Positions 19,244 through 26,935 are shown, counted from the first letter of the stretch. The stretch: 64,000 nucleotides of DNA from Saccharina japonica (GCA_008828725.1 MEHQ01001318.1:597709-661708), one strand, 5' to 3'. A program made the numbers and translations. Notes: generated from the letters alone by a model not told the origin.

Positions 19244-22148
19244 CTACCATCAGCAGCAGCACCAACAGCACTTCTACCAGAGGCAGCAGCAGCAGCGTCG
19301 GCGGCGACCCAGTCAAACCCACCGGCTTCCCCAGTCGCCAGCCCCTCTCCCAAAGCAGACGTCAATCTCGGCTCCGCCGCCGCCGCCGAGCACAGCGAAA
19401 GCGGCGACAGCAACGGCGATAGCGGTTCCGACGCTGAGGACACCGCTACGGAGGCGATAACCGCTGAAAGTCTAGCGCCGGTCGGCGACGCGCCGCCGCT
19501 GCCGCGATCGCAACCGCTGCCGCCGATTGCGATGGAAACGGGAGAGATGTATTCGGACGAGGAAACCGTGTCGGAGAGGGGGGAGGGGGAGGAGGACGGG
19601 GGGGAGAGTCGGACGAGGAGGGAGGGGGGGGAGGAGAGAAGAGGAAGGAGGGGAAGGGGAGGAAAAGGAGGAGGGGGAGGGGGAGGTGGAGAAGGGTAAC
19701 CTAGTCAATATAGCCCTTCAGGGCCCGGTTAGGAGAAAGTCCAGGGCTTGGAAGGGCGGGAAGCGGGTAGACGATGGTGTGGCAGGAGGAGGAGGAGGAG
19801 GAGGAGGGGGGGAAGGAGAAGGAGAAAGGGGGGGGGAAGGAGGAGGGGACGGCGCAGCGGTTGGAGAGGGGGCTGGTTCCGGCGTCCCCACCACCACCGC
19901 TGGCAGCGGCAATAGCGGCAGCAGCAGCAGCAATAGCGGCGGCAGCAGCACTAGCGGCAGTAGGAGCGGCAGCGGCGCCAAGCCCCACACCCCCTTGCCC
20001 GACACCTCGAGCGATGGCGGCCCGAAACACGGCGACGATGGACCGCGCAGCAATGCGCGAAGCGACTCGAATGCCACGATGCCGTCGGTGCCACCAGCGG
20101 CTGCCCGCGGCAAAGCTGGCGGGGGGCAAGGAGCAGGGGGGCCGGCGGCGGAGTTTGATCCAAACCGAGGCGGTGACGGAAGGGATGCGAAGATGAAGCC
20201 AACGAAAACTGGCCCTCTCCCTGCGGACGAAGACGATCGTGCTGGGGCGGAGAGAGAGAGCGGCTCGAGCGGGGTTCAGGAAGCGCTCGGGCGTAGGCTC
20301 GGGGCGCGGCAAAGCCCGCGTGGGGTGCAGCAGAGTCCGCGCGAGGCGCGGCAGAAGTCGCGCCAGGCGGCGAGGGCCGACCTTGTGGGGGCCTCCCCTC
20401 TGAAAAAGGTGATGGATTTGGCGGCGCCAGAAGACTCAGACGGTGAACGGGGCGGGGAGGTGAGGAAACGCAAAACGCGGGGAGAAACGCCGCTGGCAGC
20501 CGCGGCGGCAGCAGCGGCGGCGGCGGATGTGATGTTGGTGGATGAGGCGGATGTTTCAGGCGAAGTAGGTTCGTCCCGGGGTGGGAGGAGGCTCCGTGAG
20601 GCGCGTCGCGAAGATGGAGCGGGGGCCGGCGTAGGGGGCGGGCGCGGGGGTGCCGCGAAGGGTGACGCGAGACCGTTGTCGCCCAAGCGAAGAAAAAGAA
20701 AACTCCAGTTGCCGACGACCGCTCGTTGTGACAGTGTAGAGACCGACCCGGTCGCGGAGGCCTCGATGCCGGCGGAAGAGGCGAACAAGGAGGCAGCGGC
20801 AGCGGAAGCGGTGGCGGCCGGAGCGGGAGCGATGGTGGGGGTGGGGGTGGCGGCGGCGGCGGCGGTGGTGGCGGCGATGTCGCCGCCGCCGACAGCGGCA
20901 GCGACAAGTACAGCAGCAGTAACGTCCGCCGACCGACGACTCGAAAGAAAGTCGCTGTTTGCGAACGCTCGAGCGGCGTGCGTCGCCACCCAGAAGGGCG
21001 CCCCGCAAACGGGCCTCGCGATCGCCCGCGAGGATAGCGCTCAGGCTGTCACGGCGGACGGTGGACGAAAACCCCTCCATCCCGCGCCCCCGACCGCTGC
21101 CACCCTTCCTGAAAGTAGCGCTAACCCTACACCTGTCGACGGTGAGGAGGCGGAGAGGCCAATAGGGAGGCGGAAACGGGGGGGCGGAGGGGGGAGGAAC
21201 AAAGAGGCGGGAGGGGGCGCCGCGTCAAGCGAAGAAGAGGAAGCGTTGGCGGCTACAGCTGCAGCGGCACCAAAAGCAACAGGAATATCAGCGAAAGCAA
21301 AAGCACAAGAAGCAGCAGCAACAACATCTGCAGCAAACAAGAGAGGTAATAGTGGTAGCGACGGCGATAGCGGTGATGATGGTGGCGGTAGCGGTAGCGG
21401 TGGCGAAAACGGCAGCGGAGGCGGCTCCGTCCAAGAGATTGTAATCCCTACGAGCCCAGGGGAAAACCAAAAAGCTCGCAGCCGCGGTGCCGCCGCCGCC
21501 GCCGCCGACGACGACGGTGGCAGCGGCTTGGTCGAACGCGTGTCGCGGGGAAGGCCGAGGCGGGGAAGGGGTGGGGGCGGGGGCGAAGGAGGGGGACGCG
21601 GAGCGATGGACGCCCCCACCCCCGCCTCGCCGTCTCCCGTCGCGAAGAAAACCAGGTCGCGGCCGCGGGAAGACGGTTCGCCTGTCACCCCTTCGCCTTT
21701 CAAGAAGAAAGGGAAGCGTGAGGGCTCGATCGAACTATTGCACGTGAAAAAGCCGAGCCCGGAAAAGCGCCCCACAACCGTCGTGGCCGCCGCCGCCGCC
21801 GCCGCCGCCGCCAGCGTTAGAGTCGGCGATGGTGTTGGTGGCGATAATTCGGCGTTTGTTATTTCGTCCGCCAAGGGCGGGGAGGGGGCGGGGGGGGGCG
21901 GGGGAGGCGAGTCGGGGGCCGAACGCACGCGAGAAAGGCGGCAAGGAGGAGCGCCGCAGCTGAGCCAGGAAGGCGGGAAGAAAGGGGGGGCGGGGGCGAA
22001 GAGAGGTGGCCGGGAGGGCCAGGAGGTGGCGGCGAAGTCGGCGGCGGGGGAGGCGGCGGGGGGGGCAGGGAAAGATGGGCGTAGTCCGGACGAAGTCGTC
22101 GAAGTCGTCGAACTCCTCGTGTCCGATGACGATGAAAGCGATGGATAA
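1..22148 (+). CDS. SENP6/7 (ULP2)-like SUMO-specific cysteine protease, 14 exons, 5' end outside window
   Basis: Peptidase C48 family: removes SUMO from proteins, probably in the nucleus. Exons chosen by GT/AG borders and continuous phase: <1-169, 1841-1912, 3304-3434, 4191-4250, 6394-6509, 7175-7236, 7722-7933, 9732-9896, 10952-11081, 11657-11785, 12339-12448, 14692-14839, 17413-17552, 19060-22148. The ULP1 signature FLNDSLVDLYLK is split over exons 8-9. The catalytic residues are His in VENMHWSLACI (codon 11744), Asp in LLFMDSLD (12399), Gln in PLQMNG (14792) and Cys in CDCGVYVLRYA (14810). YWTRNVDLFSKKFVFVPV and HVFSSHFFTKL resemble SENP6/7 more than SENP1/2. The exon 3-6 strands (WVVVGRCHIRIP, TTLDIPPEEVTLFG, ALLTIRTKP) suggest a PH-like N-terminal domain. 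Exon 7 carries an EK-rich helix. The last exon is about 1,000 codons of Ala/Gly/Ser-rich, charged, probably disordered sequence. Least certain: the exon 6 donor (GTGCGA), the exon 2 and exon 5 acceptors, and the frame inside the last exon. Confidence 0.85.
187..765 (+). repeat. (TTGGTG/TTGTTGGTG)n low-complexity tract in intron 1
   Basis: About 580 bp made almost wholly of G and T in TTG and GGTGTT units. It lies just inside the exon 1 donor (GTAAGT at 170). It opens reading frames of Val/Gly/Leu on one strand and His/Gln on the other; these are artefacts of the repeat. Confidence 0.9.
1238..1321. mobile_element. Miniature inverted-repeat element, ACCACTCTG family, copy 1
   Basis: Short element with terminal inverted repeats: TATCACTCTGTCC at the left and GGACAGAGTGGTA at the right, about 84 bp apart. 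Two more copies with the same ends and size lie at 23909-24000 and 27058-27143. There is no coding capacity, so it is a MITE-like, non-autonomous DNA element sitting in intron 1 of the SUMO protease gene. Confidence 0.6.
1489..1648 (+). mobile_element. Short interspersed element (SINE-like), full-length form, copy 1
   Basis: Sense strand carries the family core in order: CACGGCGCTTCGTGCTTGG, a GGTCGG...CCGAC hairpin, CCGTCCCGGCAT, AGGGATGTGAGGGTCTATGG, GGCCATGCATGAATATGAAG, and a terminal run of C. Thirteen copies are seen in this window in both orientations. This one is in intron 1. Confidence 0.75.
2160..2253 (-). mobile_element. Miniature inverted-repeat element, AGAACTGGTCCCAC family, copy 1
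   Basis: The ends are imperfect inverted repeats, AACCCATTCAGAACTG and CAGTTCTTAAGGGGGTTAA. The interior includes TTTGTCCCCAAAT. It is an inverse copy of the elements at 2553-2642, 32216-32301 and 56731-56818; the copy at 2553 is only 300 bp away in the opposite orientation. Confidence 0.65.
2262..2390 (+). repeat. Dispersed repeat with the GCGTGCTRCGATAG start
   Basis: Starts AGACGCGTGCTGCGATAG and ends near AACCCAATATCGTCGGAAT. Homologous stretches occur at 26240-26350, 42400-42515 (reverse), 53800-53945 and 56536-56740, each with a T-rich middle and a GCTGAAA...GTTTTC...ATGAC block. No open reading frame is shared, and it is probably the end of a decayed DNA transposon. Confidence 0.45.
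2553..2642 (+). mobile_element. Miniature inverted-repeat element, AGAACTGGTCCCAC family, copy 2
   Basis: Runs from TTAACCCCTTGAGAACTGG to CAGTTCTGAATGGGTTAA, with GGGGACAAACTACTTGGAAT in the middle. Nearly identical to 32216-32301. TTAA is present at both ends. Confidence 0.7.
2733..2800 (+). repeat. Degenerate copy of exon 3 sequence inside intron 2
   Basis: GTAGGCTTCGGGTCAAACCC then GGTGGCTGCCGATGCCGTGATG parallels the first half of the true exon 3 (3304-3434: GTAAGCTTCGGGTCGATCCC then ATGGCTGCGGAGGCCGTCATG) with small changes. It reads as a decayed local duplication of the exon. Confidence 0.5.
2916..3062 (+). repeat. Two tandem copies of a second short interspersed family (GTGGTCAATGGTC) with C-tails
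   Basis: Each copy has the order GGCTGCGTGGTCAATGGTC (or GATGCGTGG...), AAATGACT, GGCAAGCAACAAAT, then GAGTAC or AAGTAC and a run of C. The same block recurs at 17255-17322 and 18900-18960. It ends in the same AGTAC-C(n) tail as the main SINE-like family, although the bodies differ. Confidence 0.5.
3067..3224 (+). mobile_element. SINE-like element, copy 2
   Basis: Full-length form starting ATGCGACTCGCTCAACAACG and ending TATGAAGTAC followed by ACCCCC. It lies directly after a copy of the second C-tailed family, in intron 2. Confidence 0.7.
3448..3690 (+). repeat. (TTTTG)n low-complexity tract
   Basis: TTTTG and TTTTGTTTCAG units immediately after the exon 3 donor. The Phe/Cys/Leu reading frames over it are artefacts. 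Confidence 0.85.
4027..4090 (+). repeat. MSFDEI-motif repeat, copy 1
   Basis: AGCTAGCAAAGATGAGTTTC and onward reads M-S-F-D-E-I-V-D-L-T-A. Four more copies (5768-5805, 57600-57645, 60550-60600, 60640-60690) keep almost the same peptide, partly through synonymous bases (GAC/GAT, CTT/CTC, GCC/GCT). A T-rich stretch follows the motif here, at 5.8 kb and at 57.6 kb. Confidence 0.5.
4251..5150 (+). repeat. Tandem array of about seven units derived from exon 4 and its splice donor
   Basis: The true exon 4 ends CCGCCGGAGGAAGTGACG, TTGTTTGG, then GTGAGTC. Variants of CCGCCGAAGGAGGTGAC...TTTGG(G)TGAGTC recur about every 110 bp, near 4333, 4447, 4554, 4787, 4893, 4990 and 5083. Each is preceded by a GTTTTTTACGAGATA...ATGGCGTTTT block taken from the following intron. 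The copy at about 4893-4924 still has a perfect GGGTGAGTC donor. A SINE-like insert (4594-4710) interrupts the array. Confidence 0.75.
4580..4724 (-). mobile_element. SINE-like element, copy 3, with perfect 14-bp target-site duplication
   Basis: The body, 4594-4710 (117 bp), runs from GTACTTCATATTCATGCATG to TTGCTAGCACCAAGC, the reverse complement of the family consensus. The flanks GTGACTCAGGAGAC at 4580-4593 and at 4711-4724 are identical. They also match the sequence expected at this point of the interrupted exon-4-derived unit. The duplication fixes both ends of this copy and argues for insertion by target-primed reverse transcription. Confidence 0.85.
5197..5373. mobile_element. MITE, TACAGGACACC family, copy 1
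   Basis: TIRs are TACAGTACAGGACAC and GTGTCCTGTACTGTA, extended inward by TTAATAAGAAACA and TGTTTCTTGTTA. A second copy lies at 35046-35232. The sub-terminal GCCAGGCTG and CAGCCTGG also pair, so the whole element can fold into a long hairpin. Confidence 0.75.
5520..5715. mobile_element. Mariner/pogo-like MITE (CCCCTCTAT...GCCGG family), copy 1
   Basis: Starts TACAGTCGTGGCCCCTCTAT and contains repeated GCGCCGGTT / GCACCGGT blocks. It is the inverse homologue of 32801-33004. Relative to that copy it carries an extra TACTATTAATAGTA block at 5562-5575. The right terminus is eroded. Confidence 0.55.
5735..5830 (+). repeat. MSFDEI-motif repeat, copy 2
   Basis: CGAAGTATCCCACGCAGCTT precedes the motif, which reads T-S-F-D-E-I-L-H-L-T-A-V-V, followed by a T run and CAATATA. 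The upstream block is shared with the copy at 57580. Confidence 0.45.
7459..7560 (+). repeat. (GGTTC)n pentanucleotide microsatellite
   Basis: About twenty GGTTC units with a few A and C changes near the right end, in intron 6 of the SUMO protease gene, just before an AC-rich polypyrimidine acceptor region. Confidence 0.95.
8030..8215 (-). repeat. Degenerate copy of the VTPDLSYD-tail repeat
   Basis: Read on the minus strand it contains the counterparts of the conserved blocks seen intact at 60918-61103: TTCGACGAGAGTCGACAAGG, then GTAGTGGGGAGGGAGA and CTTGGTGACCCCGGAC. The frame is broken by indels. Confidence 0.4.
8522..9075 (+). repeat. Tandem array, about 190-bp unit, three copies, in intron 7
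   Basis: Units alternate GGGGTTTGACCTGCTTGACT and CGCGGTTTGACGCCTTGAC blocks with CTACACTAAAACCAGTATAA. The same family appears in the reverse sense at 36160-36730 in the kinase gene (ttTAGTGTAGG, GGTCAGTCAAG, AAACCGCGGTCTCC). A satellite-type repeat shared by two unrelated introns. Confidence 0.8.
10006..10160 (-). mobile_element. SINE-like element, copy 4
   Basis: Minus-strand copy preceded by a G run (its C tail). It includes the GTCGGGTTTTCACCGAC hairpin and ends at GGCGAGTCGCATG. In intron 8 of the SUMO protease gene. Confidence 0.7.
10238..10413 (-). mobile_element. SINE-like element, copy 5, with probable target duplication
   Basis: Body about 10252-10399. Flanks ATTTCCGAGGGG (10238) and ATTTCCGAGTGGGG (10400) look like a slightly decayed 12-14-bp target duplication, supporting the mechanism indicated by copy 3. 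Confidence 0.65.
10500..10620 (+). repeat. Decayed duplicate of the exon 8 end and its donor
   Basis: AACGAATGACAGCCTTGTCG...CTGTGCCCCAAGTGGGAAAC copies the true exon 8 end (TTGAATGACAGCCTCGTCG...CTGTATCTCAAGTGAGAAC at 9866-9903). It continues into the same intron sequence (GATGGAGG.ATGAGGAGTTG, GAAATGAGGCGGTG). The donor is mutated from AAGTGAGA to AAGTGGGA. A shorter third copy of the intron part lies near 10440-10490. Confidence 0.7.
12018..12240 (+). repeat. CTG/GTT/GGT triplet-rich tract
   Basis: Imperfect CTG, GTT and GGT triplets in intron 10, just upstream of the exon 11 acceptor at 12338. Reading frames over it are artefacts. Confidence 0.8.
12559..12676. mobile_element. MITE, TTACGGNGGACCATAGTAAA family, copy 1
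   Basis: Ends TATTACGAGGAACCATAG and CTATGGTCCACCGTAATA, with ATATAGGTTTTTGTGT in the middle. Seven copies occur in the window (28797, 52449, 55160, 60770, 61787 and 62727 are the others). Confidence 0.75.
13511..13717. mobile_element. Fold-back element with telomere-type repeats at its centre
   Basis: Left arm: TATTTGCAGCATGCAGGCTG, CACAGCTCGAAAAAATA, GGGGCACGGATGAACATT. The right arm from about 13627 is its reverse complement (AATGTTCATCCGTGCCCC, TTTTTTCGAGCTGTG, CAGCCTGCATGCTGCAAATA). Between the arms, at 13608-13624, sits CTAACCCTAACCCTAACC, three CCCTAA-type units. Confidence 0.85.
14241..14346 (+). mobile_element. SINE-like element, copy 6 (5' truncated)
   Basis: Begins at CTGCCTGGTCGGTGAAAACC and ends GAAGTACACCCCCC. 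Copies at 16868 and 16988 start at the same CTGCCTGG point, so the truncation may be a subfamily feature. Confidence 0.65.
14448..14633. mobile_element. Mariner/pogo-like MITE with TA target site
   Basis: 182 bp flanked by TA on both sides. TIRs are CAGCAGGGGTGCCCCAGTAA and, on the other strand, CAGTGGGGGTCCCCCAATAA, each followed by GGCGGT. Internal CCGCCTTAT blocks repeat. CAGT...GGGG ends at a TA dinucleotide are typical of Tc1/mariner/pogo elements. No transposase is present. Confidence 0.75.
15455..15605 (+). repeat. CAG/GCAGC-rich low-complexity tract
   Basis: CAGCAGC and CCAGCCAGC runs in intron 12. The open frames on both strands here are repeat artefacts. Confidence 0.8.
15820..15885 (+). 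pseudogene. Possible Gypsy integrase C-terminal scrap
   Basis: One frame near 15826-15880 reads D-I-T-A-H-L-H-V-S-R-L-Y-K-Q-G-R then stop. HVSRL(K)YK is the usual end of the SH3-like C-terminal part of Gypsy-type integrases. Nothing else of the element is recognisable around it, so this is weak. Confidence 0.2.
16868..16980 (+). mobile_element. SINE-like element, copy 7 (5' truncated)
   Basis: CTGCCTGGTTGGTGAAAACC to CATGAGTAC and a long C run. Lies head-to-tail with copy 8. Confidence 0.65.
16988..17096 (+). mobile_element. SINE-like element, copy 8 (5' truncated)
   Basis: CTGCCTGGTCGGTGAAAACC to ACATGACTC and a C-rich tail, directly after copy 7. The CATGAC ending (instead of CATGAATATGAAG) defines a minor variant shared with copies 7, 12 and 13. 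Confidence 0.6.
17130..17322 (+). repeat. 62-bp tandem duplication joined to a C-tailed GTGGTCAATGGTC element
   Basis: The block GAGCGCCCAAGTGTTGGAGG...CTCGAAATGG occurs twice, about 62 bp apart. It continues into ATGCGTGGTCAATGGTCAGA and AACAAATGAGTAC with a long C run. The same composite occurs once at 18838-18960, so the two parts belong to one element. Confidence 0.65.
18213..18655 (+). repeat. (ATC/CAT)n trinucleotide microsatellite
   Basis: About 440 bp of CATCAT and CACCAT units, with a higher-order repeat (CAATGGCATCACCACCATC) at its left end. It lies in intron 13; Met/Asp- and Ser/His-rich frames over it are artefacts. Confidence 0.95.
18672..18806 (+). mobile_element. SINE-like element, copy 9 (diverged)
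   Basis: CGACTCGCCCAACACCTCAC through CTGCCTGGTCAATGAAAACC to GTCATGAGTAACCC. It abuts the ATC microsatellite and carries more substitutions than other copies. Confidence 0.6.
18838..18960 (+). repeat. C-tailed GTGGTCAATGGTC-family element, last copy
   Basis: GAGCGCCCCAATGTTGGAGG through GGATGCGTGGTCAATCGTC to GAGTACGCCC. Lies about 100 bp before the acceptor of the last SUMO protease exon. Confidence 0.55.
19060..22148 (+). CDS. Last exon of the SUMO protease: disordered tail with a C-terminal SUMO-interaction-like motif and an internal frame change
   Basis: The exon opens in phase with exon 13 (KDRYDAEKQKKGKGKAKAG) and runs through Ala/Thr-coding CAG repeats and an acidic stretch (METGEMYSDEETVSERGEGE). 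In that frame it meets TAA near 19700. The following 2.4 kb is open in the frame one base later (up to 22148). The switch must fall in the G-rich stretch about 19570-19690, so one surplus G in the assembly or a very short intron is likely. The downstream frame is preferred over the opposite strand because it has basic, NLS-like clusters (KRRKRKLQ, RKRKTRGE), acidic-serine runs and ends with VVELLVSDDDE. That is a hydrophobic core followed by acid and serine, as in SUMO-interaction motifs. DVMLVDEAD near 20530 is a second candidate. Ala tracts arise from GCC/GCG runs. Confidence 0.7.
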
Positions 22149-23900
22149 AACCGCGGGGCGAGGGGGGCGGAGGGTGGGCGGCAGGCGCGGGTGGTGTCGG
22201 TGGTGGCGGTGACGGCGGCGTGGGAACGCGGACTGGTCGACGATCAGGATTATTTGTGTTTTTTTACGGTCCGATTCGCTCCAAGTTGATGGGGGTAATA
22301 GTACGGAGAGTGGTTGATTCGAAAAAAAGGGCGGCAACGGATTGTTTTTTGTGCGGCAGCTCTGCTTTTAGCGCGAGCGGTGTGTGTGTGCGTGCCGTCT
22401 GAATGAACACGGTATAGGCCTCATTTGGGCTTCTTTCATCGGATTGCGTGCGTGTGGGCGGCTTTCATGCCCTATTCCTTTTTTGGCCGCGCGCGAAGGC
22501 GCACGAGGTGTGAAAAAAAATCCAAAAAGTTGAGAGTGGTGGTGCGATTCTGCGATTATGCGTTTCGCTTTTTTCTCGTGGCCGTTGTTTTTTTTACAAC
22601 TTTTTTTTTTTCGGGTTTTTGCGACATCAGTTGGGGTTTTGCATGCGGGGGGACAATGGCCGAGTTTGTTGAGTCGTCATTGGAGATTTTGCGCATCCGG
22701 AGCGGCGGGTGAGGGATGGGTTGGGTTGGAATGTAGTAGTGTGAATGCGGTGGTGACATTTTTTTTTTTTCGTTTTTGTTCGTACGGGGTCTGCCCCCCC
22801 CCGCATCTTGCGTACCCGTAGTGTTTTTGTCTTTATTGTGTTTTAGCTTTCCGTAGTGTAGAATGAAATTATGGGCAAGGGGGGAGCGGGGAGCGGGGGG
22901 GGGGAACGGTTGGGTTTTTGTATTTTATTGGCGGGCTTTCGTTGGTTGATTGCTGTTCTTGGCGCACAGCAAACGACATAGGCTACTGCTGCTTTAGGTG
23001 ACGTTTTGGCCCCATCTTAACCCATTTTTTTTTTCTCCGGGTACTGCAAAAATTATCCCACACGGTTTCCATGTAATTTCTCCCCAAAAACGGGGGTTCA
23101 ATTATCAAGGGTACATAACCTTGATTTTCGGGTCGGTCGGGAATGGTTCAATTATCAAGGGTATATAACCTTGATTTTCGAGTCGGTCGGGAATGGTATA
23201 TCTGGTATCATACTCGTACGTACCTGTAGTATATCTATCTATGATATAATGTGATGATAATTATATCTATCTACGTATTACACGTATCTACGATATTTTT
23301 ATGAGGCTTGTTTTTGTAGGCGTTGCGTTGGTTCTTGTTGAGATTTGTCGGTAGATTGCAAAAAAATCGATGAAAATCGACGAGCGTTTTGGTTGGTGGA
23401 AATGCTGAGAGAGCCTTCTGCGCGACAAACATCGAAGTCATCTACCGGGGGGGGAGGGGGGGGGGGGAGACACCTGTGACCACTGCGGTGGGTACAGAAG
23501 AAGTTCGCCGAGAGTAAAAAAGTCACCAAGCGCTACGTACTCGTATACGAGCTTAGATTTTTAACACTGATGATGAAACATGAAAAAACGAAAAACAAAA
23601 ACAAAAAAGCGGAATGATGATGGGTTCCAGTGGTTGTCATCCTCGTTTTTTACGGGCCTACGGTAGTGGCTTTTTTTTTTTTTTTTCTTGTCAGTGGACC
23701 ACTTCTTTTCACCGTTTTGACGGACGAGCAATGCCACCTTTTGTAGGGGTGACGGCTTATTATTCTCTGAGAGCTCTTCACATGAGGAGCTCTCAACTTT
23801 AGCACACCCCCGAAATCATCAGGACTTCGAAGAAAGTTTGTTCGCTCAACCCGATCAAGATTTTATTATGCTGATTACAGTATAGGAGCTGCAGTAGCCG
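22149..23900. other. Gene-poor stretch downstream of the SUMO protease
   Basis: Starts with the presumed 3' UTR. I see T-rich low-complexity DNA and two direct repeats (23094-23195) of a 52-bp unit containing ATCAAGGGTA...ACCTTGAT. There is also a broken copy of the VTPDLSYD-tail repeat near 23350-23475 and a G run at 23448-23467. No supportable gene. Confidence 0.6.
23350..23480 (+). repeat. Broken copy of the VTPDLSYD-tail repeat
   Basis: AAATCGATGAAAATCGACGAG parallels the FDENRRA-coding block of 60918-61103 and 42062-42222, followed by a CGCGACAAACATCGAAG counterpart of LRDKHE. The reading frame is disrupted and the end is replaced by a G run. Confidence 0.4.
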
Positions 23901-23908
23901 TGAAACAA

Positions 23909-24000
23909 ATACCACTCTGAACCGGAATACGAGCATAAGGACCGTTTGTATATTAACATGTAATTGAAATGGTGCTTATATTTCCGGTCAGAGTGGTACA
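23909..24000. mobile_element. Miniature inverted-repeat element, ACCACTCTG family, copy 2
   Basis: ATACCACTCTGAACCGGAA at the left and TTTCCGGTCAGAGTGGTACA at the right form the inverted ends. Same size and ends as 1238-1321 and 27058-27143. Confidence 0.65.
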
Positions 24001-24993
24001 CGAGAGCAAAATTATCGTTTCGAATCGGTAGTTATCATACTCACTTTGAGAAAGCTCATCCGTTCAGAAAAGAGGGAGCCTATACTATAGTATACTGTAA
24101 TCAAGTGAAACCGACCCCTACCCGTGGGATGAGTCACACACAACTTGATTACAGCAGTGTACGTAGTCGTATGTATATAGAGGGGTCTCCTTTATGAGCA
24201 AAAGTCCAAACGTGCCCGCAACCCACCAAAATCGTCTTAAAACGATATAAACATATTATACGGAGCATAGACGAAGTGTATATACCGGTGGCTTTAATAT
24301 CAATTGACGGTAGACAACCAGCTCAAGGCCCAACAGCAAGCCAACAATGGGGAGATGCCGTTTTCTGTCACGGGTACATACCGTTTTTTGTTGCTACAAA
24401 AAAAAAATTACTGCGTTAGAAATAGCCGTACTTCGTCAACGAATAGAGGAGAAAATTGACGGCAAAAAAATGGCGCAACGTATCTAGGGACATGACACGT
24501 TCCCACACCCTACGTAATGTAGCAGCGCGGACTGTTTTTTTGTGTGGGCTTTGCCGCGATCGTCATTTTGTATTTAGTACATTTACCCCCTCTCTCAAGT
24601 CCCAAGCGAGGTTATTAATAGCAGTCTGACAAAAAATATTTGGTAAAAGCAAAGCAAAAGTGTTATTTTTTTTCGAAAACGGGTGGGGCTCTTCAGCAAA
24701 TATGTTCAGGTTGACGACAGATAGTTGTCCTTCGCCCGATTTGACGGATGCATAATACATCGTCGCCGCATGGGAACCAAACCCCCCACAATGAAGCTAA
24801 GAAACTTACGCCTAAGGAGCAAAACAAAAATGGTGTTTACCCTTTTGACTACTGCACTACAATATATATATACTTCGTACAATATATAAACCAGGTATAT
24901 TACTATAACTTCTAGTAAAAAGTATCCCCAAAGACGGGAGTGCAGTTCCAAAAATGGTCAAAAATAGACCGTCAAACCGACATTTTCGCAATC

Positions 24994-26891
24994 TCAGAAT
25001 CCGTGGGTCAAAGGCCCCGCCTGCCGCGCGCCCCCACTCCCACCCATAGTTCGCATTAGATCGGTCTCTCCCCCCGCGCGCAACCCCCCTCCCACAGATT
25101 CACCCCCACCCCTACCCCCCTGAGCGGTACCGGGGCCGACTGCTCCGGGAGAACTACCCCCGGACGGCATTCCCGTCTCTCCCTTCTCGATGGTAGCGGG
25201 GAGGGTAAGCGTGGGCTTCCCTGTCGACGCCCCCGCCGCTGCGCCCGCGCCAGAGGAGGACAACAGCGACGCGTCTAGCCCGCTCATGGCAGACATGATA
25301 TCGTTCTCCGTGGTCGACGACACGGCGAGCAAGAACACGAGCGATAGGGATGATGCTCGCACTGCCACTGCCGTCGCGGCTGCTGCTGCTGACCCCGCCG
25401 ACGCCGCGCGTGCTGCTGCGGTCGTGGCAACAGAGGAGAGGGAAAGTCGCCGAGCGAGACTCCTGCCTCCCCCGGTTTCCTCGCCGCTTGCACCACCACC
25501 ACCACCGCTGTTGCCGCAGCTAGTAATAACGCTGTTTATTGCGTCGTCATCATCGGCTGTTGTTCCAAAAACAAAGTCGTCAAAAAAGAGAGAGAGAGAG
25601 CCGGAGCGTGCAGAGAGGAGAGAAGAAGAAATCGGGGGGAAGGAATAAGAATTAAGAAGGCGGGAAAGTAGTCAGAAGTGTTTTGTCGACGAACGAAAAA
25701 CAAAGAGAGGAGAGGGAACAAAGGGGGGGGCAGGCGGGCGGAGGGCGGGTGAGGTTTGCGGGTGAGGCTTACGTGTCACTTCAACGGTGTGATGGGGAGC
25801 AGCAATGCCGTCTAAAAATGAATGGACGCTCTTGCGTACGTACTTAGTACAAGGTATCATGTACATCTGTCGTCGGAGCTCGAGTGGCCGCCATTGGCAT
25901 TACAAAAACAAACACCAAACGAAAGATCTTAAACCACACCGTTATCAGTCCAAGGCTACACATAATGCGAGCGAGGACATGTATACAGGTGATGGGCATC
26001 GAGCGACAAACCTTTTTTTTCGATCTTGCGGTATTGATATCGATACATGAAAGATCATATCGAGACTTCCTTCATCGAGTCGTTTCGAAACGTTCCGTCT
26101 AGCACCAAGCACAGCAGTAAAAAGCAGGGGTGCCAGGGGAGGGAAGGAAAAACAGGTTTGATATGGCACGATATGTCGCTATTAATGCTGTGGTTCAATA
26201 CAGCAGTATTTTTATATACGATACATATATATATATATATATCAAGACGCGTGCTACGATAGAGGTACTGTACCTTTTTTTGGCTGAAACGTTTTCCGAA
26301 TGACCTGTCTGCCTTAACCCAAGATCGTCGGAATTTTCAATATTTTTCACTTAAGGCCACGGGATTGCTCATCGGGGATATATGTATAGTTATGTTTGTG
26401 AAATTTTCGCACTTTTCGCAACTTTTCTCTTCGCGCGAGCGCTTTTCGGCAAAACGCTAAGTACCCCGACACGGGAGGCCCGGCCGGACACATTGGTCGA
26501 GGTTTGAGCTCGATCCGAGCACTGTAGCTCGCGTGGCGGGCGCTCAAAGTTTTTTTTCGCGCGGGAGTGGATAAGGCGATTTCCCGGGTTCTCAGCATGA
26601 GGCCTTACTTTTGTACGTACGCGCCGGCAAATAACATTGTTCCGCTTCTCGTTTTTTGCCCTTTCGCGAGCTCGTGATGAGCGCAGGATAGCCCAGACAT
26701 GTGTACCAGTATACAACAGGTGGACAACATAACATGGGAGCACAACGTTACATTTCATGAGGCCCTGTTTTTGTCCAGTCGTACGTTTTTTGTGCGTTTC
26801 TTGCCGAGAGCACGGGAGCACACACGAACAGCAGCAGCACCGCAGAGAGCGTGTTACAAACAGTGCAACCTCAATGTTACAACCCTACCGC

Positions 26892-26935
<44 letters not shown>

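Noticed and set aside
19701..22337. Several 200-318-residue minus-strand frames, Pro/Ala/Ser-rich
   Set aside because: They are the complement of a GC-rich plus-strand exon with basic and acidic clusters and a C-terminal motif. They lack any domain, splice context or consistent start.
25190..25648. Plus-strand 152-residue frame opposite the candidate minus-strand gene
   Set aside because: No family, splice or leader support; composition mirrors the minus-strand exon, which has better splice signals.
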